DNA of 11,490 nucleotides, from NCBI GenBank assembly GCA_023487325.1, contig JAMDBS010000120.1, positions 1 to 11,490 on the forward strand. The letters run 5' to 3'. The translations under genes were made by a program, and so were the position numbers. The stretch is from Patescibacteria group bacterium (GTDB lineage: Bacteria > Patescibacteria > UBA1384 > JAMDBS01). The notes beneath the pieces were generated by a model. The model was not told where the DNA came from. It ran no database searches and saw only the letters and a list, made by a program, of their open reading frames with translations. Each line of letters starts with the position of its first letter. The stretch's first letter is position 1. Below are positions 6,269 through 11,490 of the stretch, piece after piece.

Positions 6269-6952
6269 ATGAAAAATTTAGGACACATCCATCCAATAAC
6301 TCAGTACATCAGAGAATTGGTGGCTATATTCGAAAAATATGGTTTTTCTGTCTATGAAAGCCCGGAAGTCGATACTGAGTGGTATAATTTTGATGCTTTA
6401 AATATTCCTGCCGATCACCCTGCCCGCGACGTTCAGGACACTTTTTGGCTTAAAGACGGTCGAGTGCTTCGTACCCATACTTCAAACGGCCAGATCCGTG
6501 CCGCAAAAGACAAAAAACCGCCAATCAAAGTCATTATTCCTGGTCGTTGTTTTAGAAATGAAGCCACCGACAGCAGTCACGAAACCACTTTTTACCAAGT
6601 CGAAGGCATATATATAGATAAAGATGTAAAACTCGGTCATCTTTTTGGGATAATTAAATCTTTTTTGAAAGATATTTATGGCGATAAAATTGAAATTCGC
6701 TTTAGGCCGCATCATTATGCTTTTGTTGAACCGGGAATGGATGTGGATATTAAATTTAATAATCGTTGGCTAGAAGTGCTGGGTTCAGGTATGGTACATC
6801 CGAAAGTTTTGGCGAATATGGGCATTGATGAAAATAAATATTCGGGGTTTGCTTTTGGTATGGGTATTGACCGGTTAGTTATGCTTAAATATGGAATTAA
6901 CGATATTAGACAATTTTATAGTAATAATTTGTTATTCTTAAAACAATTTTAA
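6269..6952 (+). CDS. pheS: Phenylalanine--tRNA ligase alpha subunit, short form without N-terminal coiled coil
   Basis: This is the catalytic subunit of the class II PheRS that charges tRNA-Phe. The 227 residues compare with about 330-350 in typical bacteria. The catalytic core is complete: HPITQ at residue 8, YNFDALNIPADHPARD with the conserved DTFW, LRTHTSNGQIR, motif 2 from FRNE (95-98) to YQVEG (109-113), WLEVLGSGMVHP, and motif 3 GFAFGMGIDRL at 193-203. The roughly 85-100-residue N-terminal coiled coil that grips tRNA in E. coli and Thermus is missing. An in-frame TAA at 6227 and the membrane-protein gene upstream leave no room for it. No Shine-Dalgarno is visible. pheT follows after 1 base. 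Confidence 0.96.
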   Translation: MKNLGHIHPITQYIRELVAIFEKYGFSVYESPEVDTEWYNFDALNIPADHPARDVQDTFWLKDGRVLRTHTSNGQIRAAKDKKPPIKVIIPGRCFRNEATDSSHETTFYQVEGIYIDKDVKLGHLFGIIKSFLKDIYGDKIEIRFRPHHYAFVEPGMDVDIKFNNRWLEVLGSGMVHPKVLANMGIDENKYSGFAFGMGIDRLVMLKYGINDIRQFYSNNLLFLKQF

Positions 6953-6953
6953 A

Positions 6954-9200
6954 ATGAAAATATCTTATAATTTACTAAAAAAAATTATTAATATTGATAA
7001 ATCCGCAAACGATATCGCGGAAAAATTAAATTTATCCGGCACTGAAGTTGAGTCGGTATCTTCATTAATAGATGAAAAAATTGTCGTGGCGGAAATTAAA
7101 AATATTAAACCTCATCCTAACGCCGACCGCCTGCAATTAGTAACTGTATTTAATGGCAACAAAGAAATGGAAATTGTTTGTGGCGGCAAAAATATAGCTA
7201 TTGGTCAATATGTATCGCTGGCGCAGCTAGGTGCTCACTTAGGTGATCTGGAAATTAAACCTATTAATATCCGCGGTGTAGAATCGTGCGGTATGCTCTG
7301 CTCAAAACAAGAACTGGGAATATCTAACCATCACGATGGCATTTTCATTTTAGATGATAAATATAAAATTGGCGAGCCACTGGCGAAATACATTAAATCC
7401 GACACTATATTTGAGCTGGAAATTACTCCTAATCGCGGTGACTGCTTATCGCATCTGGGCATTGCTCGTGAACTATCGGCAATATATAAGCAGCCATTAA
7501 TTAAAATAGATATTAATTTAGATTTCAAAATTAGTAAATTACCGAAATTAGATGTTGAAGTCAAAGATACATCTGTCTGCCCGCAATATTTTGCTTTAAA
7601 ATTAAGCGATATAAAAGTTGGTGAATCTCCAAACTGGCTAAAAGATGCGCTCATTTCTTGCGGTATGAAACCGATTAATAATATTGTCGATGTGGCCAAT
7701 TACGTTATGCTCATGCTAGGGCAACCTCTGCATACTTTTGATGCCAGTAAGATTAAAGACAATACGATCGTTGTTCGCCATGCCAAAGAAAATGAAGAAA
7801 TAATTTGTCTTGATGACACAAAAAGAAAGCTAGCCACCAATACGTTAGTTATCAGCGACAGCAAAAATGCGCTGGCTATTGCCGGCATAATTGGCGGCAA
7901 AAATTCCGCTATTGATAATAATACCACCGAGATTATTATTGAAGCTGCTGAGTTTAGTAGCAAGAATATTCGCCAAACTATGAAAACATTAAAAGTTAGC
8001 ACTGAAGCCAGCTATAGATATGAGAGAAAAATCGACTCCGGCAATATTGAAAATGCTATTAAGATGGCCGCTAGTTTAATTATCGAACTAGCAGAAGGGA
8101 AGATTGTTTCTTCAATAACACATATTGGCGATAAGCCGGCACTAGGCAAATTAAATATTGAATATACCAAAATCAACAATCTGCTCGGCTTAAATCTAAC
8201 TGATAAAAAAATTAATGATATTTTAGCTAGTTTGGGTTTTGTAATTAAAGATAGGCAATGTCTAATTCCTTTATGGCGCCACGATATTGACGTTTGGCAG
8301 GATCTAGCTGAAGAAGTTGGCCGCATGTATGGATATAATAAGATAAAGCTACTTAACCTAACTAAAAACGCTAAGCCTAAACAATCTTTGTATTATTTTA
8401 AAGAGCATATAAAAGATATATTATATAGTAACGGATATTGCGAAGTTATGAATTATTCTTTCGCTTCACAAGCCAAAAACATTAGCGAATTACTTGAAGT
8501 TGCCAATCCCTTACAACCAGAAAATAAATATTTGCGAAATAGCTTAAGAGCAGGAATTTTAAAATCTATTGCAAAAAATCCGTCTTTTGATGTCATCAGA
8601 ATTTTTGAAATTGGGAATGTTTTTAATAAAAAAGGTGAACATACCGAACTATGTCTTTGTATAGCCCAAAACAAGATTTTTGATTTAAAAAACACGCTTG
8701 CAGCATTTGCCAATCAATTAAATATTAATTTAGTTGACTTGCTAAAAAATGGCAAATTGATTAAAACCGATCAGACCATGCTCAAACATTATAAAATTAG
8801 AAAACAAAATGTTCAGATGTTTTCAATTCCTATTAGCAGTATTTTCGCAAAACCAGAGCACGTAAGCTATAAACTATTAAATTTACGATCGCATAATAAA
8901 TACCGACCAGTTTCCAAATATGAAACAATCAGTCGTGATTTGGCATTTATTATCGATAAAAACATTAATTTCAAATTAATAGAAAGCGAAATACTGTCAG
9001 TTGATGATAAAATAATATTAGTCGAACTATTTGATGAATATATTTCCGATAAGTTCGGAAAAAACAAAAAAAATATCGCATTCCATATTTGGCTTCAAGA
9101 TATCAATAAAACTATTAATAATACGAACGCAGATCTTATTGTCAACAAGATTGCTTTGCATATGAAAAAAAAGTATCGAGCTAGTTTGCGTACCTACTAG
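6954..9200 (+). CDS. pheT: Phenylalanine--tRNA ligase beta subunit
   Basis: The 748 residues are somewhat under the 785-795 of Thermus and E. coli. Domain order is canonical: N-terminal lead 1-40; EMAP-type tRNA-binding OB domain at about 42-150 (KPHPNADRLQLVTV, RGVESCGMLCSKQELGIS); B3/B4 editing domain at about 155-380, with His260 in GQPLHTFD and Glu330 as likely editing residues; B5 at about 400-465 (INNLLGLNLTDKKINDIL, LAEEVGRMYGY); catalytic-like core at about 475-640 (NPLQPENKYLRNSLRAGILK, IRIFEIGNVF); and the C-terminal anticodon-binding FDX-ACB domain at about 650-748 (SKYETISRDLAFII). The core region around 560-630 looks shortened. The tRNA-contacting FDX-ACB and OB domains are kept although PheS lost its coiled coil. 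The ATG has no Shine-Dalgarno and follows the pheS stop by 1 base, suggesting coupling. The stop is TAG. Confidence 0.97.
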   Translation: MKISYNLLKKIINIDKSANDIAEKLNLSGTEVESVSSLIDEKIVVAEIKNIKPHPNADRLQLVTVFNGNKEMEIVCGGKNIAIGQYVSLAQLGAHLGDLEIKPINIRGVESCGMLCSKQELGISNHHDGIFILDDKYKIGEPLAKYIKSDTIFELEITPNRGDCLSHLGIARELSAIYKQPLIKIDINLDFKISKLPKLDVEVKDTSVCPQYFALKLSDIKVGESPNWLKDALISCGMKPINNIVDVANYVMLMLGQPLHTFDASKIKDNTIVVRHAKENEEIICLDDTKRKLATNTLVISDSKNALAIAGIIGGKNSAIDNNTTEIIIEAAEFSSKNIRQTMKTLKVSTEASYRYERKIDSGNIENAIKMAASLIIELAEGKIVSSITHIGDKPALGKLNIEYTKINNLLGLNLTDKKINDILASLGFVIKDRQCLIPLWRHDIDVWQDLAEEVGRMYGYNKIKLLNLTKNAKPKQSLYYFKEHIKDILYSNGYCEVMNYSFASQAKNISELLEVANPLQPENKYLRNSLRAGILKSIAKNPSFDVIRIFEIGNVFNKKGEHTELCLCIAQNKIFDLKNTLAAFANQLNINLVDLLKNGKLIKTDQTMLKHYKIRKQNVQMFSIPISSIFAKPEHVSYKLLNLRSHNKYRPVSKYETISRDLAFIIDKNINFKLIESEILSVDDKIILVELFDEYISDKFGKNKKNIAFHIWLQDINKTINNTNADLIVNKIALHMKKKYRASLRTY

Positions 9201-9210
9201 AAAAAGCAAA

Positions 9211-10218
9211 ATGAAACAATTGTTTTTAAACCTATTTTCGATATTTAAAAAAAGACACACTGTCTTTATTTTAATAATACTATTATTAACTATTGGCATT
9301 ATTGGTGTCGGCATTAAAATAATTAATATAGAGAAGAAGTCATCAAACCAGTCTGACATTGGAAAGGTTAAAGCAGAACAACACGAAATGAATCAGGATC
9401 TAAAATTTTTACCAACCCTAAAAGACATTACCTTACCACCGCAAAAAAAAGAAAAAGTTAAAGATCCAAATGTATATTTAAATAGTGGCATTTTGCTTGA
9501 TACAAATACTTTTTATCCATTATGGGAAAAAAATGTTAATGATAGAGTGCCGATCGCCTCAACGACAAAAATTATGAGTGCTATTGTGGTTTTGGAAAAT
9601 TATAACCTCAATGATACAGTAACATTTTCAACAAAAGCTGCCCAGCAGATTGGCTCAGATGCAAAGATTAAAGCCGGTGAAATATTAAGCGTAGAGTCAT
9701 TATTAAAGGCTTCTCTTATTGTTTCTGCTAACGATGCTATTTATGCTTTGGCAGAGAAAGTTGGTGTTGAAAATTTTGTCAGTAAAATGAACGAAAAAGC
9801 TAAATGGCTGAATTTGCAAAATACTCATTTTAACGACCCTGCCGGACTCGACGATAATGGATATTCTAGCGCCTATGATTTAGCGGTTATTACCTCCTAT
9901 GCGCTTAAAAATAAAAAATTCGCAGAAATTGTTAAAATACCGGAAACAAAAATATATTCGGCTGATAATAAATATGTGCACGAACTCGAAAGCTCGAATC
10001 GGTTGCTAAAATCCGATAATCAATTTTACTTGCCAGGTACACTTGGTATAAAAACCGGCTTTACGCCCACGGCCGGTCATTGCTTAGTCTCGGCTATTAA
10101 TATCAAAAACAGTACCCTCGTTAGCGTAGTTTTAAATACATCTGAATACACTAATGAAGCCTCTGCTAAAGAAACCAAAAAGCTCCTTGAATGGGGTATA
10201 AATAGTTTCTATTGGTAG
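9211..10218 (+). CDS. Membrane-anchored D-alanyl-D-alanine carboxypeptidase (peptidase S11, DacA/PBP5-like)
   Basis: The 335 residues hold an S11 serine peptidase that would trim the terminal D-Ala from peptidoglycan stem peptides outside the membrane. All three penicillin-binding motifs are present in order: SxxK as STTK (Ser117, Lys120), SxN as SAN (172-174) and KTG (281-283). The region FNDPAGLDDNGYSSAYDLA is typical of the family. A hydrophobic helix at about residues 18-39 after a positive start (KKRH) looks like an uncleaved signal anchor, as no clear AxA site follows it. Residues 43-85 form a charged linker. The protein ends about 50 residues after KTG, so the beta-rich PBP5 C-terminal domain and amphipathic tail anchor are absent. 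It lies 10 bases after pheT with no Shine-Dalgarno. Whether it acts as a carboxypeptidase or an endopeptidase cannot be told. Confidence 0.9.
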   Translation: MKQLFLNLFSIFKKRHTVFILIILLLTIGIIGVGIKIINIEKKSSNQSDIGKVKAEQHEMNQDLKFLPTLKDITLPPQKKEKVKDPNVYLNSGILLDTNTFYPLWEKNVNDRVPIASTTKIMSAIVVLENYNLNDTVTFSTKAAQQIGSDAKIKAGEILSVESLLKASLIVSANDAIYALAEKVGVENFVSKMNEKAKWLNLQNTHFNDPAGLDDNGYSSAYDLAVITSYALKNKKFAEIVKIPETKIYSADNKYVHELESSNRLLKSDNQFYLPGTLGIKTGFTPTAGHCLVSAINIKNSTLVSVVLNTSEYTNEASAKETKKLLEWGINSFYW

Positions 10219-10227
10219 CTATCGCTA

Positions 10228-10257
10228 TTGACTTTAGCATCACTGATTGTCTATAAT
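10228..10257 (+). promoter_or_regulatory. Strong sigma-70-type promoter of the PaaX-like gene
   Basis: TTGACT (10228-10233, five of six) and a perfect TATAAT (10252-10257) are separated by 18 bases. A start near 10264 would give a leader of about 36 bases with an AGGGAG Shine-Dalgarno. It is the best promoter match in the window and lies in the 81-base gap after the carboxypeptidase gene. Confidence 0.8.
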
Positions 10258-10275
10258 TAATACGAACGTTAATTA
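10254..10275. promoter_or_regulatory. Palindrome at the start of the PaaX-like transcript, candidate operator
   Basis: TAATTAA (10254-10260) and TTAATTA (10269-10275) form inverted 7-base arms around TACGAACG. The inner CG-AA-CG adds partial symmetry. It overlaps the -10 box and the predicted transcription start, a placement suited to repression. Auto-regulation by the downstream regulator is inference. A purely A/T palindrome can also occur by chance. Confidence 0.45.
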
Positions 10276-10286
10276 TTTAATGGGGC

Positions 10287-10292
10287 AGGGAG
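10287..10292 (+). promoter_or_regulatory. Shine-Dalgarno of the PaaX-like gene
   Basis: AGGGAG lies 7 bases before the ATG at 10300 and fixes that start. It is notable because the preceding genes in this half of the window lack such a site. Confidence 0.75.
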
Positions 10293-10299
10293 TACTGAT

Positions 10300-11028
10300 A
10301 TGACAATTATTGATGAATTGTTAATTGTTTTAGAAAATGGACAGATTTTTAGCTTAGAACAAATTAAAAAGCTCTTACCCGACCGAACTCTGCAAACTGT
10401 CTCCTCGACTTTAGGGAGATTAGTCGCCAAAAAATATGTTGATACGATAAAAACAGGTAAAAATATCCAATATAAAATAAACGAACGTGGGCTCAATCTG
10501 GTTAATGGTGAATTGTCCAATATCAAATTTATTCGACAGAACAAATGGAATGGTTCCTGGCAGATTGCTGTGTTTAACATACCGGAAAAAATTAGATACG
10601 CCCGCGATATCTTTAGAATCAAATTGACTAATTTAGGTTTTGGTCGTGTCTTAAATTCACTTTGGATTTCTTGCTGGAATAGAAGCAATGAGATTATGGA
10701 TATTGCCAAAGAATTAAAGATAGAAAAATATATTAACTTGATAAATACCGGCAAAACCAAAGAAGCTGATAATAAAAATATTATTGAAAATTTTGAATGG
10801 GATTGGAATAATTTAAATAAAGAATATAAAAAATTTATTAATCAGTCACGATTATTTTTCTTATCTCGCAAAAATAGCCTAGAAGCTAAAAAATTAGTTT
10901 ACCAATATGCTAAAATATTAGATCTTGATCCACGCTTCCCAGAAGAATTACAGCCTAAAAAATATTTAGGGAAAAAAGCATTTGAAATTTATTTAAAAAT
11001 TAGACCGTATTGTTATTCTAAAAAATAA
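10300..11028 (+). CDS. PaaX-family transcriptional regulator
   Basis: The 242 residues show the three-part PaaX layout. Residues 1-70 form a winged helix-turn-helix (SLEQIKKLLPDRTLQTVSST, then a wing with KTGKNIQYKINERG). Residues 82-160 form the Cas2-like ferredoxin-fold dimerisation domain (WNGSWQIAVFNIPEKIRYAR, NLGFGRVLNSLWIS). The C-terminal domain includes DPRFPEELQPKKYLGKKAF. PaaX of E. coli represses phenylacetate catabolism in response to phenylacetyl-CoA, but no such pathway genes are near, so the ligand and targets here are unknown. The gene has its own promoter, a palindrome at its start and a good Shine-Dalgarno. It stands alone on the + strand, tail to tail with rnc. Confidence 0.82.
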   Translation: MTIIDELLIVLENGQIFSLEQIKKLLPDRTLQTVSSTLGRLVAKKYVDTIKTGKNIQYKINERGLNLVNGELSNIKFIRQNKWNGSWQIAVFNIPEKIRYARDIFRIKLTNLGFGRVLNSLWISCWNRSNEIMDIAKELKIEKYINLINTGKTKEADNKNIIENFEWDWNNLNKEYKKFINQSRLFFLSRKNSLEAKKLVYQYAKILDLDPRFPEELQPKKYLGKKAFEIYLKIRPYCYSKK

Positions 11029-11029
11029 T

Positions 11030-11490
11030 CTATTTAAAATTTGTGTTTAATGCACCTTCAGCAGCGGCTTGTTCGGCTTCTTGTTTGGATGCACCGCGAC
11101 CTTTTGCGATTAATTTATCGTTTAGAAATAATCCGATCTCAAAAATCTTAGCATGATCGGGCCCAGATTGACTTAAAACTCTATAACTTGGTGTTATTGA
11201 TGTTTTTTCTTGCGCTAATTCCTGAAAATGACTTTTGGCATCTTTATATAATTCTTTTTCTAGAATTTCCGATAAATAAATCACTAAATTATCTAAAATA
11301 AAATTTTTAGTAATAGCATAGCCTCGATCTAAATATATTGCGCCAATTAACGCCTCAAATGCATTAGCAAGAATTATTTCCCTAGCTTTGCCTAGAGACT
11401 TGCTTTCACCCCTAGATAATAGCAAATGATCATTAAGACCAATTTTTTTAGCAACTTCTGCTAGTTTCTTGCCTTTGACTAGCGCTGAAC
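11030..11490 (-). CDS. rnc: Ribonuclease III (N-terminus beyond window edge)
   Basis: RNase III cuts double-stranded RNA, processing rRNA precursors and some mRNAs. About 153 residues are visible on the reverse strand, and the frame stays open to the window end, so the TTG at 11425 is not the start. The end of the nuclease domain reads SALVKGKKLAEVAKKIGL, SRGES and ILANAFEALIGAIYLDRG, with the catalytic Glu kept. The double-stranded RNA-binding domain follows (DAKSHFQELAQEK, YRVLSQSGPDHAKIFEIGLF, GRGASKQEAEQAAAEGAL). The signature box with the first acidic residues (NERLEFLGD type) lies outside. The residue three before the catalytic Glu is Asn where E. coli has a metal-binding Asp. The gene stops 1 base from the PaaX-like gene's stop. 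Confidence 0.95.
   Translation of the reverse strand, partial: SALVKGKKLAEVAKKIGLNDHLLLSRGESKSLGKAREIILANAFEALIGAIYLDRGYAITKNFILDNLVIYLSEILEKELYKDAKSHFQELAQEKTSITPSYRVLSQSGPDHAKIFEIGLFLNDKLIAKGRGASKQEAEQAAAEGALNTNFK

Noticed and set aside
7331..9359. Several open frames on the reverse strand across pheT (for example 7331-7699, 7700-8002, 8012-8326, 9027-9359)
   Set aside because: They lie opposite a well-conserved pheT and its neighbour, resemble no family and are side effects of AT-rich coding sequence.
10269..10760. A 163-codon reverse-strand frame opposite the PaaX-like gene
   Set aside because: The + strand frame matches the PaaX layout with its own promoter and Shine-Dalgarno; the reverse reading shows no recognisable domain.
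10540..10780. Cas2-like domain in the regulator as a sign of a CRISPR system
   Set aside because: This fold is the normal central domain of PaaX proteins; there is no cas1, repeat array or other cas gene in the window.

Overview
The window is AT-rich, gene-dense bacterial DNA carrying a housekeeping block. The gene set and the small, trimmed proteins (L13 of 126 aa, PheS of 227 aa, RpoA of 265 aa) suggest a reduced-genome bacterium of the Candidate Phyla Radiation (Patescibacteria). That placement is inference: no 16S gene is present to confirm it. Stops are mostly TAA, some TAG and one TGA (rbfA). No TGA interrupts any gene, so the standard bacterial code fits, not the TGA=Gly code of Gracilibacteria/Absconditabacteria.

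Layout. Positions 2-691 hold the 3' end of a TolB/PD40-type beta-propeller gene. Next comes the distal part of the classic spc-alpha ribosomal operon, all on the + strand and tightly packed: map, infA, rpmJ, rpsM, rpsK, rpsD, rpoA, rplQ, followed directly by rplM and rpsI. A strong intrinsic terminator at 5412-5444 closes it. rpmJ (37 codons, 1704-1817) is a real gene that is easily missed because of its size.

A second + strand unit runs from 5534 to 10218: rbfA, a small four-helix membrane protein of unknown function, pheS, pheT and an S11 D-Ala-D-Ala carboxypeptidase with an N-terminal membrane anchor. A PaaX-family regulator (10300-11028) then has its own near-consensus promoter, a palindrome at the start of its transcript and a good Shine-Dalgarno. 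The window ends in rnc (RNase III) on the - strand, cut by the window edge, with its stop one base from the regulator's stop.

The genes serve translation and its support: ribosomal proteins, initiation factor, N-terminal methionine removal, 30S maturation, Phe-tRNA charging, RNA polymerase alpha and rRNA processing. I see no mobile element, CRISPR array, tRNA, rRNA or integrated cassette, and no clearly new multi-gene system. The noteworthy points are departures within core genes: an RNA polymerase alpha subunit with no C-terminal domain and a lysine-rich tail instead; a PheS without its N-terminal tRNA-binding coiled coil; a methionine aminopeptidase with Gln in place of an active-site His; an Asp-to-Asn change at an RNase III metal-ligand position; the unknown membrane protein within the rbfA-pheST cluster; and an orphan PaaX-like regulator with a probable operator. 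The longest stretch without a gene is about 155 bases (5379-5533), holding the terminator and a candidate promoter.
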